Assembly (NCBI GenBank): GCA_963740555.1
Contig: CAVUES010000005.1
Span: 186,001-250,000, forward strand
Length of the DNA stretch: 64,000 nt
Direction of reading: 5' to 3'
DNA from: Mayfieldus sp963740555
GTDB lineage: Bacteria; Actinomycetota; Thermoleophilia; Solirubrobacterales; 70-9
Shown here: positions 49,440 through 58,323 of the stretch, one piece after another
Numbering within the stretch: the first letter of the stretch is position 1
Layout: every line of letters starts with the position of its first letter
Position numbers and translations under genes: made by a program
Notes under the pieces: model-generated
What the model was told of the DNA's origin: nothing
The model's input: the letters and a program-made list of their open reading frames with translations, nothing else
The model's database searches: none

Positions 49440-49650
49440 CACATCGCCAGTCGGAGATTGCAGTCTCTCCGTCGGACGGAATTGCTACCCGCCCCTTCGG
49501 GAGCGTGGTTTCCCCTTGCTAGAGCGGAAAAGCCGACCCGGCCAATCGCGCGATCGGCGGCTCCGGGGGGCTCCAAATGCAACTCGCCTTGCACCCGACC
49601 ACCATCGGTAGGGCCGGATCCGCCCTCCGCGGCGAGGTAGATTTCCGCCC

Positions 49651-50523
49651 GTGAGCGACCAGGGCCACCCCGCCGGGCAGCAGTCCCCCCCGCCCCCATC
49701 GACCCAGGTCGACGACGCGAACGACCTGCGCGCCTTTCACCTCAACCGCCTGCTGCGCAAGCGGCTGACCCAGGTCCTGATCGGCATCTTCGTGATCGTG
49801 GCGGCGACTGTCGGCGCGATCGCGGCCGGCCTTGCGGTGGCGCTGATCGCGGCCGGGGGCGCGGTGCTGATCTCGGTGATCGTCGTCTTCTTCCTCGCCG
49901 ACGCCGCCTCCGAGAACGCCTTCTTCGACATCTACGCGCAGCAGCGCGGAATGACCCGAACCGAAGGCGGCTCGCTGCCGCCGGCGACGCCGCTGCTTCG
50001 CAAGGGCGAGGAGCGCGAGGCCGACGAGGTGCTCAGGGGTACGCTGGGCGACGGGGTCGACGGGACGCTCGCTCTATATACCTACACCGACGTCTATTAC
50101 GACAAGGACGGCCGCCAGGAGACCGACTACCACTTCACGATCTCGATGGTCGACGTGCCCGAGTCGGCGCGGTTCGTCCCCGGCCTCTACTGCAACCGCA
50201 AGTCCGGCTTCCGCTTCATGGAGAAGATGGAGGACGTCTTCCGCAGCAAGGAGCGCGTGCACCTGGAGAGCGACGCGCTCGAGGAGCACTACGAGATCTT
50301 CGTCGACAAGGGCCAGAACCAGAACTGGCTGCGCCAGCTCTTCTCCCCCACCTTCATCGTCTGGCTCACCGACTCGGCGCCGGAGAAGTTCGCCTTCGAG
50401 CTGGAGTCGGGCGAGCTGTGCTGCAACGTGAGCGGCCACAAGAAGGACGCCAAGCACCTCGACGGGATGCGCGAGGCGGCCGCCTCGGTCGCGCTACGGA
50501 TCCGCGAAGAGGCCGGCGAGTGA
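49651..50523 (+). CDS. Membrane protein of unknown function
   Basis: This 290-residue protein has a Pro-rich cytoplasmic N terminus and two adjacent transmembrane segments (about 40-62 and 65-88, rich in Ile/Val/Ala). A soluble domain of about 200 residues follows, containing LALYTYTDVYYDKDGRQETDYHFTI, GLYCNRKSGFRFMEKMEDVF and FELESGELCCNVSGH. I do not recognise the family with confidence; a DUF3137-like arrangement is possible. The GTG start is supported by a -10-like TAGATT 7 nt upstream. It is divergent from mraZ and convergent with tadC. Confidence 0.75.
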   Translation: MSDQGHPAGQQSPPPPSTQVDDANDLRAFHLNRLLRKRLTQVLIGIFVIVAATVGAIAAGLAVALIAAGGAVLISVIVVFFLADAASENAFFDIYAQQRGMTRTEGGSLPPATPLLRKGEEREADEVLRGTLGDGVDGTLALYTYTDVYYDKDGRQETDYHFTISMVDVPESARFVPGLYCNRKSGFRFMEKMEDVFRSKERVHLESDALEEHYEIFVDKGQNQNWLRQLFSPTFIVWLTDSAPEKFAFELESGELCCNVSGHKKDAKHLDGMREAAASVALRIREEAGE

Positions 50524-50545
50524 CGGCCCGCCCGGGCCCCGCAGC

Positions 50546-51373
50546 CTAGAAGCCGCCCAGCAGCAAGTCCGCGTTGGCGATCAACCCGGCGGCGATCATC
50601 AGCAGCACCGAGGGGACGAGGACCAGCGCCACGACGAGCTGGATCTTCGGCGCCGCCCGTGCCGCGCGCTCCTGGACCACACGGCGCTGGTCGATGCGCA
50701 AAGCGCTCGCCTGGCGGCGGAGCTGGTCGGCGAGCGGGGAGCCGTAGCGTCGCGAGCGCTCGATCGCCGCGACCAGCGCCGCCAGCTCGGAACCGCTGAT
50801 CCGCTCGCGCAGCGACGCCAGCGCCCGCTCCTGCGGCTTGCCGGCAGATATCTCGGCCAGGGAGATCGCCAGCTCGACCGCGAGCGGCCCTTCGCCGCTG
50901 GCCGCGATCTCGGCGAAGCCCGCCGCGGTGCTGCGGCCGGTCGCCGCGCTGACCGCCATCAGATCGAGCGCATCGGGTAGCGCGGCAACCAGGCGGTCGT
51001 GCCGCTGGCGCGCCACCCGCTCCAGCAGTGCGTCGGGGGTGAGGAACCCGGCGACTGGCATTCCGGTCAGGACCAGCCAGGAGAGCCTCCCTGGCGCCGC
51101 GGGCGCGGCGATTGTCGCGACCAGCAGCCCGAGCGTCGAACCCAAACCCCGTGCGATCAGAACTCCGGCCGGAGAGACCCGGCCGCCCAGCCCAGCCTTC
51201 TGCAGACGCTGCTGGACCCCGAGCAAGGTCGCACCCCGCGCGGCCCAGCGGCTCTGGCGGCGCAGCCGGGTGCCAAGCCGGGCGGCGACCAAGGGCTGGG
51301 ACGCCGCAAGCTCGCGGAGCGCGCAAACGGCGAGCAAGGCAGAGCAGGCGGCGAGCGGGCCGAGCCCGCTCAC
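50546..51373 (-). CDS. tadC: Tad secretion inner-membrane protein TadC-like
   Basis: This 275-residue type II secretion F-domain protein has several hydrophobic segments and the T2SF core ALPDALDLMAVSAATGRSTAAGF followed by ISLAEISAGKPQERALASL. It ends with VVALVLVPSVLLMIAAGLIAN. It pairs with TadB to form the membrane platform of Tad (Flp) pili or related secretion systems. The GTG start overlaps the tadB stop (GTGA). The large ORF upstream of this start is an alternative frame of tadB. Confidence 0.85.
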   Translation of the reverse strand: MSGLGPLAACSALLAVCALRELAASQPLVAARLGTRLRRQSRWAARGATLLGVQQRLQKAGLGGRVSPAGVLIARGLGSTLGLLVATIAAPAAPGRLSWLVLTGMPVAGFLTPDALLERVARQRHDRLVAALPDALDLMAVSAATGRSTAAGFAEIAASGEGPLAVELAISLAEISAGKPQERALASLRERISGSELAALVAAIERSRRYGSPLADQLRRQASALRIDQRRVVQERAARAAPKIQLVVALVLVPSVLLMIAAGLIANADLLLGGF

Positions 51374-52221
51374 GGCGTCACCCGGGCGAAGCGGCGGATC
51401 GCGGCGAAGCCGGCGAGCTGCAGGGCGGCCGCGAGGGCGAGCATCACCGTGGCGGCCGGCGAGGCGAGCATGCGACCGAGGAACCCGGGCTGCACCAGCT
51501 CCGCGAACAGCGCCGCGCCGCTCGGCATAGCCACGACTAGCAAACCGGTGAATCTCGCCTGCGCGGTCGCCGAGCGGGCGTCCTCGGCGGCGCGGTCCTG
51601 TTCGGCGGCGCCCTCGGCGAAGCGTCGAAGCAACCCCGCCAGATCGCCCCCAGCGAGATGCTGGCTGAGCACGGCGGCGGCGAAGGCGTCGACACGCGGC
51701 GAGCGCAGGCGATCCCGAAGCCCGGCAAGTGCCTCCGTCGTTGGAGTTCCGAGCTCCAACTCGGCCCCGAGGCGCGCGAGCTCGACCGCGGCCGGCCCGT
51801 CCAGCGAGGCGGTCGCGGCGACCAGCGAAGCGCGCAGAGAGCGACCGGCGCTGAGCGAGTCGGCAACGGCGGAGGCGATCTCGGGGAGCGCCCGCTCGAC
51901 GCTGCGCCGGTAGCGCGAACGGCCCCGGCTCACGGCCCAGGCCGCGACCCCCGGACCGGCGACCGCCAGTGGCAGTCCGAACCGGGGTCCCGCGATCAGC
52001 AGACCGACCAACAGGGCAGCACCGGTCCCCAGCGCCGCGAGGCGACGGCGCTCGATCGCGGACGGGGCGTAGCCCTCGCGACTTGCCCTCGCAAGTGGCT
52101 CGAAGGCATTGCGAACCCAGGTCGCCAGGGCCGGGGTGCCGAGTATCGCCTCGCGCGCCGCCAGGGCGACGAGCGCACCGGCCCCGGCGCCGAGCAGGAG
52201 CGTCTCGCCCCCGCCGCTCAT
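51370..52221 (-). CDS. tadB: Tad secretion inner-membrane protein TadB-like
   Basis: This protein of about 283 residues has N-terminal hydrophobic segments, a T2SF domain (ALPEIASAVADSLSAGRSLRASL, AAVLSQHLAGGDLAGLLRRFA) and two C-terminal hydrophobic segments. Start ATG 52221. It lies between the ATPase gene and tadC, the usual order tadA-tadB-tadC. No pilin or prepilin-peptidase gene is adjacent. Confidence 0.85.
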   Translation of the reverse strand: MSGGGETLLLGAGAGALVALAAREAILGTPALATWVRNAFEPLARASREGYAPSAIERRRLAALGTGAALLVGLLIAGPRFGLPLAVAGPGVAAWAVSRGRSRYRRSVERALPEIASAVADSLSAGRSLRASLVAATASLDGPAAVELARLGAELELGTPTTEALAGLRDRLRSPRVDAFAAAVLSQHLAGGDLAGLLRRFAEGAAEQDRAAEDARSATAQARFTGLLVVAMPSGAALFAELVQPGFLGRMLASPAATVMLALAAALQLAGFAAIRRFARVTP

Positions 52222-52279
52222 GACCCAACCGCTCGTTCGCGCTCGGCCCAACGCATGGCTCCTTGGTTGAGCCTCGCGC

Positions 52280-53422
52280 TCACAACGCGTCCCTGCTGAG
52301 CAGCGCGCGGGTCGCCGGCCCGCCGGCCGCGCGGACCACCTCCGCTACCTCGACCACGACACGCCGCCCGTCGGTGAGCCGCTCGAGATGGACGACGAGC
52401 TCGAAGCCGTGTCCCAGCTGCTCGCGGATCGCAGTGTGCGGCAACCCGACCCCGGCCATCAGGGCAAGCGTCTCGAGCCGGCGCAGCGCGTCGGCGGTGG
52501 AGTTCGCGTGCACGGTCGACAGAGCCCCGCGATGACCGGTGTTGAGCGCCGTGAGCAGGTCGAGTGCCTCGGGACCCCGGACCTCGCCGATCACGATCCG
52601 ATCCGGACGCATGCGCAAGGCGTTGCGCAGCAGGTCGCGGATCGTCACCTCGCCCCGGCCCTCGATGCTGGCCGGCCGGCTCTCGAGACGAATGACGTGC
52701 GATTGCTGGAGCCGCAGCTCGGCGGCATCCTCGATCGTCACCACCCGCTCCTCGCCGGCGACGAAGCTCGACAGGGCATTGAGCAACGTCGTCTTTCCAG
52801 AGCCGGTGCCGCCGCTGACCAGCACGCTGCGCCGCTCGCCGACCGAGGTCTCGAGCAGGTCGCGCATCCGCGGCGTGAGCGTGCCCAGCTCGACAAGCTC
52901 CTCCGGGCCCGGCCGGGCCGCCGCGAAGCGGCGGATCGAAAGCGCCGGGCCGTCGACCGCGAGCGGCGGGATCACGACGTTCACCCGCGAGCCGTCGGAG
53001 AGCCGGGCGTCGACCATCGGGCTGAGCTCGTCGACGCGCCGGCCGAGGGGCGCCAGGATGCGCTCGATCGCGTTGCGAAGCTCCGCCTCGTCGGCGAACC
53101 GGATCTCGGTTGGCTCGATCCGCCCCCTCCGCTCGACGTACACGCGCTCCGGCCCATTGACCATCACCTCCTCGACCTCGGGATCGGCGAGAAGCTCCTC
53201 CAGCGGCCCAAGCCCGACGGTGTCGCGGAGGATGCGGGTGACGATCTCCTCGCGCTCGCGGATCGGCAGGATCGCCGCCTCGTGCTCGACCAGGTTCTCG
53301 ACGGCTTCGGCGAGGTCACCGCTCGGCCGCCGCCCCGCCGCGGCATCGGCCCGCCGGCGCTCTATCAGAGCCTCCCGGAGCCTTCCGGCCAGCTCGTCGC
53401 GCTGGCGCTCGATCGCGCTCAT
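52280..53422 (-). CDS. tadA (cpaF): Tad/CpaF-type secretion ATPase
   Basis: This hexameric AAA-type ATPase drives Tad pilus assembly. The protein of about 380 residues has PLEELLADPEVEEVMVNGPERVYVERRG, the Walker A LVSGGTGSGKTTLLNALSSF, the Asp box VVTIEDAAELRLQQ and Walker B region RPDRIVIGEVRGPEALDLLTA. The His box is STVHANSTADALRRLE. The ATG at 53422 is chosen; an earlier ATG at 53470 would add 16 unconserved residues. tadB follows after about 58 bp. Confidence 0.93.
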   Translation of the reverse strand: MSAIERQRDELAGRLREALIERRRADAAAGRRPSGDLAEAVENLVEHEAAILPIREREEIVTRILRDTVGLGPLEELLADPEVEEVMVNGPERVYVERRGRIEPTEIRFADEAELRNAIERILAPLGRRVDELSPMVDARLSDGSRVNVVIPPLAVDGPALSIRRFAAARPGPEELVELGTLTPRMRDLLETSVGERRSVLVSGGTGSGKTTLLNALSSFVAGEERVVTIEDAAELRLQQSHVIRLESRPASIEGRGEVTIRDLLRNALRMRPDRIVIGEVRGPEALDLLTALNTGHRGALSTVHANSTADALRRLETLALMAGVGLPHTAIREQLGHGFELVVHLERLTDGRRVVVEVAEVVRAAGGPATRALLSRDAL

Positions 53423-53496
53423 GCTCGTTCTAGCCGGACGCCCCGACGGTTCTCCCCCCATACGAGGCATGCCGCCGGCGCAAAGTGCCTGAGGGT

Positions 53497-53922
53497 TCAG
53501 TCGCTGAGCTCGGGCGGCAGCGCCTGCGGGCCGTCCGGATAGGTGTAGCGCAGCTGCTCCTCGCTCATCTCCAGGGTGTTAGCGAGCTCCGGCGGAGCGC
53601 CGAGGACGAGCCAGAGCTGATCCTCGGCGGTGTCGTTGAAGAGCTGGCGCACCGATCCCGGCTCGACCAGCATGGCGTCCAGGCGACCGAGGGTCAGCAG
53701 GTCATCCTCGACCCGCATCCGGCCGGTCCCCTCCAGGAGCACGTAGATCTCCTCCTGCTCGCGGTGGCGGTGGCGAGTCGACGCCTGGCCAGGCGCAAGC
53801 CGCCAGAGCCGGGCACCGAGCGACCGCGATTCGAGCTGGGCCGCAAGATTCGTGTTCGCGACCCGCATCTGGTTCGAGGGCCGCCAGTGGGCCTCGTTCG
53901 CGGTCAGAAGCCGGTAGCTCAT
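53497..53922 (-). CDS. Cupin-domain protein
   Basis: This protein of about 141 residues has a cupin core: LWRLAPGQASTRHRHREQEEIYVLLEGTG-type motif 1 (RHRHREQEEIYVLLEG carries the usual His and Glu metal ligands) and LDAMLVEPGSVRQLFNDTAED (motif 2). The ligand is unknown. The start is ATG 53922 or TTG 53928; a GGAG is very close to the ATG. It follows pyk in the same direction with a short gap. Confidence 0.8.
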   Translation of the reverse strand: MSYRLLTANEAHWRPSNQMRVANTNLAAQLESRSLGARLWRLAPGQASTRHRHREQEEIYVLLEGTGRMRVEDDLLTLGRLDAMLVEPGSVRQLFNDTAEDQLWLVLGAPPELANTLEMSEEQLRYTYPDGPQALPPELSD

Positions 53923-53946
53923 CTCCAATCGACGACCGCGCGCGGC

Positions 53947-55377
53947 TCAGGGGACCCGGTGGACCTCGAACAAGTTGGTGCCGAGCTGCTGCTCGGGCAG
54001 ACCGGCCGTTATCGCGATCAGGTCTCCCGACCCGGCAATCCCGTGCTCGGCCGCCATCCGCGCGCAATGGTCGAGCAGCACGCGGATGTCGTCGACCGGC
54101 TCGCTTAGCACCGCGTGCACGCCGAAGAGGAGATTCAGGCGTCGCACAGTCTCGATCCGGGGCGAGAGCGCCAGCACGGGAACCTTGGGGCGGTGGGCGG
54201 AGACCAACCGCGCGGTGCGTCCGCTCGTCGTCGGGACGACGAGCGCCGCCAGGTTGAGTCGGTAGACCGCCCCGACGGCGCCTTGGGCAACCGAGTCGCC
54301 GACGTCCTGGCCGGTCTGGCTGGTGCGACCGAACAACCAATCGCCGTAGGGCAGGTCGGGCTCGGTCTCGCAGGCGATCCGGTCCATCACCCGCACGGCT
54401 TCGACCGGATGCTGGCCGACCGCGGTCTCCTCGGACAGCATCACCGCGTCGGTGCCGTCGAAGATCGCGTTGGCGACGTCTGTGACCTCGGCTCGAGTCG
54501 GGCGGCGGGAGCTCACCATCGAGGCGAGCATCTGGGTCGCGGTGATCGCCGCCTTCGACTGCAGGCCGGCGGCACGGATCAGACGCTTCTGGATCACCGG
54601 CACTCGCGCGAGCGGAAGCTCGATGCCAAGATCTCCCCGGGCGACCATGATCCCGGCTCCCGCCGCCGCGATTATCTCCTCCGCGCGCTCGGCCGCCTCG
54701 GGCTTTTCGATCTTGGCGATCAGCGGGATGTCGCAGTCCAGCGAGTCGAGCCGCTCGACCACCGGCTTCAGGTCCGAGGCGCCGCGCACGAACGAGACCG
54801 CCAGCAGGTCGATCCCCTGCTCCACCGCGAAATCGACCCACGCCAGGTCGTCGGAATCCACCGACGGCAGGCCGGTGTCGGCGCCGGGGAGGTTGAGCCC
54901 CTGATGCGACGCGAGAGGGCCACCGACCTCGACCTCGGCGTCGACCGAATCGTTGAGCGCCGCAATGACGCGGAGCCGGATCGAGCCATCGGCGAGGTAG
55001 ACGTGATCGTCGGCGCGAAGCGCGGTCGAGATCCCCGGCCAGGAGACGGGGATCTTCTTGTCGTCTCCTTCCGTCTCCTCCGCGGTCAGCAGGACGTGGC
55101 TGCCGGTCTCCAGCTCGACCACGTCGTCCTTGAACTCGCCAACCCGCAACTTCGGCCCCGGCAGATCACCGAGCAGGGCCACCTCGCGACCGGCCGCCTC
55201 TGCCGCCGCGCGCGCCGTCTCGATCGTCTTTGCATGCCGGTCGCGGTCCGAATGGGAGAAGTTCAGTCGCAGTACGTCGGCGCCCGCCTCGATCATCTCG
55301 CGCAGCGTCTCGCCGTCCCAGCAGGCCGGCCCAATCGTGGCGACGATCTTCGTGCGGCGTGTGGGCCCGCTGCTCAT
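53947..55377 (-). CDS. pyk: Pyruvate kinase
   Basis: The enzyme catalyses the last step of glycolysis, PEP to pyruvate. The 476-residue protein has RRTKIVATIGPACWDGETL, AGADVLRLNFSHSDRDRH and the active-site lysine block IPLIAKIEKPEAAERAEEI. GIMVARGDLGIELPLARVP and TRAEVTDVANAIFDGTDAVMLS follow, with a C-terminal regulatory domain (VVPTTSGRTARLVSAHRP). The ATG at 55377 is family-typical. The macro-domain gene is divergent. Confidence 0.97.
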   Translation of the reverse strand: MSSGPTRRTKIVATIGPACWDGETLREMIEAGADVLRLNFSHSDRDRHAKTIETARAAAEAAGREVALLGDLPGPKLRVGEFKDDVVELETGSHVLLTAEETEGDDKKIPVSWPGISTALRADDHVYLADGSIRLRVIAALNDSVDAEVEVGGPLASHQGLNLPGADTGLPSVDSDDLAWVDFAVEQGIDLLAVSFVRGASDLKPVVERLDSLDCDIPLIAKIEKPEAAERAEEIIAAAGAGIMVARGDLGIELPLARVPVIQKRLIRAAGLQSKAAITATQMLASMVSSRRPTRAEVTDVANAIFDGTDAVMLSEETAVGQHPVEAVRVMDRIACETEPDLPYGDWLFGRTSQTGQDVGDSVAQGAVGAVYRLNLAALVVPTTSGRTARLVSAHRPKVPVLALSPRIETVRRLNLLFGVHAVLSEPVDDIRVLLDHCARMAAEHGIAGSGDLIAITAGLPEQQLGTNLFEVHRVP

Positions 55378-55470
55378 TGGAATCTCGCTTCTGCCAGACC
55401 AGGGAAGACGAGCCGGATGGTAGCCCCCGCTTCGGTCTAGGCTGCCCGGGCAGGCGACCAAGGAGGACCG

Positions 55471-55974
55471 TTGGCGCAGATCGAAGTGCAGCAGGCGGAC
55501 ATCACAAAGCTCGAGGTCGACGCGATCGCGAATGCCGCCAACACGGCGCTCCAGCACGGGGGCGGTGTCGCCGGCGCGATCTCGCGGGCAGGCGGGCCGG
55601 AGGTCCAACGCGAGAGCGACGAGCGCGCCCCGATCGAGCTCGGGGAGGCGGTCGCCACCGGCGCTGGCGAGATGCCGTCGAAGTGGGTGATCCACGCTGC
55701 GACAATGGAGCTCGGCGGCCCGACCTCGGAGGAGATCATTCGCCGGGCGACCGCGAGCACGCTACGTGCCGCCGAGGAGTTGGGCGCGAAGTCGCTTGCC
55801 CTGGTCGCCTTCGGCACCGGAGTCGGCGCCTTTCCGATCGACGAGGCGGCGCGAATCGAGGTCGAGGAGGTCGAAAGGCATATGGCCGAGGGCAGCGAGC
55901 TGGAGCGAATCGTCTTCGCGGTCCGGGGCGACCAGGCGGCGCTGGCGTTCGAGGAAGCTCTGGACGCCGGCTAG
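55471..55974 (+). CDS. Macro-domain protein (ADP-ribose binding)
   Basis: This 167-residue macro domain has IEVQQADITKLEVDAIANAANTAL (Asn of the ligand pocket), HGGGVAGAISRAGG and ALVAFGTGVGAFPIDEAAR (the second glycine-rich loop). Such domains bind or hydrolyse ADP-ribose adducts. The start is a TTG with a strong AAGGAGG Shine-Dalgarno 5 nt upstream. The physiological target is unknown. Confidence 0.92.
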   Translation: MAQIEVQQADITKLEVDAIANAANTALQHGGGVAGAISRAGGPEVQRESDERAPIELGEAVATGAGEMPSKWVIHAATMELGGPTSEEIIRRATASTLRAAEELGAKSLALVAFGTGVGAFPIDEAARIEVEEVERHMAEGSELERIVFAVRGDQAALAFEEALDAG

Positions 55975-56058
55975 GCAACCTCGAACAGGCGCCGAGTTTC
56001 GGTTACAGGGTTGGCGAGCCCGCGTCGATATCCCTGGAATGACGCTTCGGGAGCCGAG

Positions 56059-57009
56059 ATGAACGTGGACATGCCCGGCCCGTCGTCAGGCAACTTCGGC
56101 TGGACGAATCCGGACATGCCCAGCGCGCCGGAACCGACGAACCGCCCGAAGCACAGCCCGTTGCTGGTCGTGATCGGGCTCGGAGTGCTGCTGATCACCG
56201 GCTGGCTGGTGCTGACCGTCGTCGGCGGGAAGGGCAGTGGCAAGCTCAACCCGATCGCGGAGGCGGCGGGCCGGACCGCTTCCTATCCCGGCTACCGGGT
56301 TGCGATGACGGTGTCGGTCTCGGCCCCTCAAGTGGTGGGGGCCTCATTCCAGATGCAGGGAACCGGTGAATTCAACGGCGACAACCAGAGCGGGCGCCTG
56401 TCGCTCTCAGGCTCTGCCCCAAGTGGCCCGAGCGGCCTGCAGGTCAACGAGATCATCACCGACGGCGACCTCTATCTGGGATCGCCCTCGTTTGCCGGCC
56501 AGTTGCCCGAGGGAAAGAGCTGGATCGAGATCCGTGACTTCCTCAGCCTCGTCGGCGGAGACCAGAGCAGTGCGAGCTTCCAACAGAGCGACCCAAGCAA
56601 CCAGCTGAAGATGCTGGCAGCGGTGAGTGACAACTTCACCCTGGTGGACCACGAGAAGGTCCGTGGCACGCAGACCGCCCATTACCGCGCCAGCCTCGAC
56701 AGCGCCAAGGAGGCGGCTCTCTACCGGGCTCAGGGCAACGACACGGCGGCGGACCTGGTCGAGAAACTGGCACAGCAAACCGGCGTGAGCGGGTCTCCGG
56801 TCGAGGTCTGGGTCGACAGCCGTGGTCTGGTGCGACGCGTTCGAATGTCGATTCCGCTTCCCACTGCCACCGGCACTCAGGCCACGATGGAGATGAGCAT
56901 GGACTTCTTCGACTTCGGCGCCGCGGCGCAGGTCTTCGCGCCTCCCTCCAGCGAGGTCTTTGACGCCACTGATCTCGCCAAGAAGGGCCTCGACCAGCTC
57001 AGCCAGTAG
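56059..57009 (+). CDS. Membrane-anchored LppX/LprG-like protein
   Basis: This protein of about 316 residues has a Pro-rich cytoplasmic start, one transmembrane segment (SPLLVVIGLGVLLITGWLVLTV) and an extracytoplasmic domain with the pattern of LolA-fold lipid-binding proteins. It contains RTASYPGYRVAMTVSVSAP, YLGSPSFAGQLPEGKSWIEI and HYRASLDSAKEAALYRAQ. The assignment rests on overall pattern, so it is tentative. The ATG at 56059 has GGGAG upstream. It follows the macro-domain gene on the same strand. Confidence 0.65.
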   Translation: MNVDMPGPSSGNFGWTNPDMPSAPEPTNRPKHSPLLVVIGLGVLLITGWLVLTVVGGKGSGKLNPIAEAAGRTASYPGYRVAMTVSVSAPQVVGASFQMQGTGEFNGDNQSGRLSLSGSAPSGPSGLQVNEIITDGDLYLGSPSFAGQLPEGKSWIEIRDFLSLVGGDQSSASFQQSDPSNQLKMLAAVSDNFTLVDHEKVRGTQTAHYRASLDSAKEAALYRAQGNDTAADLVEKLAQQTGVSGSPVEVWVDSRGLVRRVRMSIPLPTATGTQATMEMSMDFFDFGAAAQVFAPPSSEVFDATDLAKKGLDQLSQ

Positions 57010-57012
57010 CCA

Positions 57013-57032
57013 GGCCGACTGACCTAGTCGGC
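57013..57032. terminator. Bidirectional terminator hairpin
   Basis: A perfect 7-bp stem GCCGACT/AGTCGGC around GACCT lies between the convergent genes ending at 57009 and 57024 and includes the stop of the DUF1684 gene. There is no T-run. Confidence 0.55.
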
Positions 57033-57638
57033 TTCGTGTCGCTCGCCAGCCGGAACGGGGAACGGGAGCCGATTGGGTGGCGGCGCCAGCGGGCAGACCC
57101 AGGCCGGGTCGTACGAGCAGGACGGGTTGTAGGCGAAGTTGAAGTCGAGCACCAGACCGCCGTCGGGATCGGTGCCGAGGTCAGCGCCCTTGACGGTGTC
57201 GAAGAGGTAGCGGCCGGCACCGTAGGTTTCGCCTCCGCTGGTCGCGTCGGCAAAAGGCAGAAAGACGCCGCCCCCGTATCCCTCGAGCCAGTAGAGCTCC
57301 AGCTCGCCGGGCACCCCGCCCAACTCGAAGCGCACCGAGCCGAAGCGATCGAAGGCGAAGCTGCCACCCCCGCTGGCGCCGATCTCGTAGTGCTTGGGCT
57401 CCGACTCCGAGATCTCTCCGATCACCCGGCAAGAAGGGTCGTATTCGAAGTAGTCGAGCCCATCGAAGTCCTCTCTCGCATGGTCGGGCAGCGGGCTCTG
57501 CGGGTGACCGATGAACAACTCGTTCCTTCCCTCGCGCCAACGCCGCCAGCCCGCGACGGGTTCGGACGCCTCCCGCACCTCGGCATAGAGAGCGAACACC
57601 CGCCGCTTCCAGTCGAGCAGGGAAAGCTGGTCCAGCAT
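57024..57638 (-). CDS. DUF1684-family protein
   Basis: This 204-residue protein has the family landmarks FIGHPQSPLPD, LDYFEYDPSCRVIGE, FLPFADATSGGETYGAGRYLFD, LDFNFAYNPSCSYDPAWVCPL and a final APPPNRLPFPVPAGE. The family function is uncharacterised. It is the last gene of the minus-strand run that includes CpaB and the two-component pair, separated from CpaB by about 19 bp. No signal peptide is visible. Confidence 0.9.
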   Translation of the reverse strand: MLDQLSLLDWKRRVFALYAEVREASEPVAGWRRWREGRNELFIGHPQSPLPDHAREDFDGLDYFEYDPSCRVIGEISESEPKHYEIGASGGGSFAFDRFGSVRFELGGVPGELELYWLEGYGGGVFLPFADATSGGETYGAGRYLFDTVKGADLGTDPDGGLVLDFNFAYNPSCSYDPAWVCPLAPPPNRLPFPVPAGERHEAD

Positions 57639-57657
57639 CGACCCCAGGCTATTCGCC

Positions 57658-58323
57658 TCAACCGCCCGGCCGCGGCAATAGCCGTACAGAGCGCGCGAAG
57701 CTCTCCGCCTCGATCAAGCGAAGGGCTTGTCCTCGGGTCAGCGCAAGGGTGGCGGACCACCCCGCGCTCGGACCGGGCCCGGCCGGGTCCTGCCGGGTGA
57801 GCGCCAGCAGCCTCACCTCCGCCGCGGCGACGTAGGTGCGGCCTGGACCGGGCCCGCGCGGCTCGGTGGTGACGACGACGTCGACAATCGAGCCCTGCGG
57901 CGATCCACCGCTCGCCAGCAACGCCTCGCCACCGCTGACCGCGATCTCGACCGGGCGACGCCCGTTCGCAAGCCGGGGGCCCCGCGGGCTCCTCGCCCGC
58001 GGGACCCGCAGCTGGGCGGCGAGCACATAGGAGCCGGCCGGGAGCATCGCCTGCGGCTCCCTGCCGAGGGCCTGCTGCGGAACCGAGAGGGTCCCGGGGG
58101 GGACGAACCGCGCCGGGACTCGACGCAGCTCGAGCGAGTGCGAGAGCCGTTCAGGCCCAATCGGCTCGCCGGCCGGCAGATCGCGTCCGGCTACCACGAC
58201 CTCCCGCAAGGGGCCGAAGCTCCGCGCGACGCTTGCTCCATAGCCGTTGGCGAGAGCGGCCGCCAGGGCGGCGCAACCGACCGCCAGCACCAGGAACGCC
58301 GTGGCACGGGCACGCCGGCTCAT
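57658..58323 (-). CDS. cpaB: SAF-domain protein, CpaB/RcpC-like
   Basis: This 221-residue protein has an N-terminal membrane anchor (FLVLAVGCAALAAALANGYG) followed by a SAF domain (VVVAGRDLPAGEPIGPERLSHSLE, VPQQALGREPQAMLPAGSYV). CpaB proteins help Tad pilus assembly in the envelope. The gene overlaps the histidine kinase stop as ATGA but is 4 kb from tadA-tadB-tadC, so the Tad functions are split. The cellular role is inferred. Confidence 0.75.
   Translation of the reverse strand: MSRRARATAFLVLAVGCAALAAALANGYGASVARSFGPLREVVVAGRDLPAGEPIGPERLSHSLELRRVPARFVPPGTLSVPQQALGREPQAMLPAGSYVLAAQLRVPRARSPRGPRLANGRRPVEIAVSGGEALLASGGSPQGSIVDVVVTTEPRGPGPGRTYVAAAEVRLLALTRQDPAGPGPSAGWSATLALTRGQALRLIEAESFARSVRLLPRPGG

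Larger units (their letters stand above)
49309..49650. promoter_or_regulatory. 342-bp divergent region upstream of mraZ
   Basis: On the mraZ side it holds the promoter and operator described separately, plus about 100 nt of 5' leader. In the middle lie a CGGAGA/TCTCCG inverted repeat (49452-49471) and a short palindrome ATCGCGCGAT (49545-49554). On the plus side, TAGATT (49638-49643) ends 7 nt before the GTG start at 49651, consistent with a leaderless transcript. No further gene is supported. Confidence 0.6.

Noticed and set aside
50524..50545. Strong terminator between the 50523 and tadC stops
   Set aside because: Only a 5-bp GGCCC/GGGCC stem is present, too weak in this GC content to claim.
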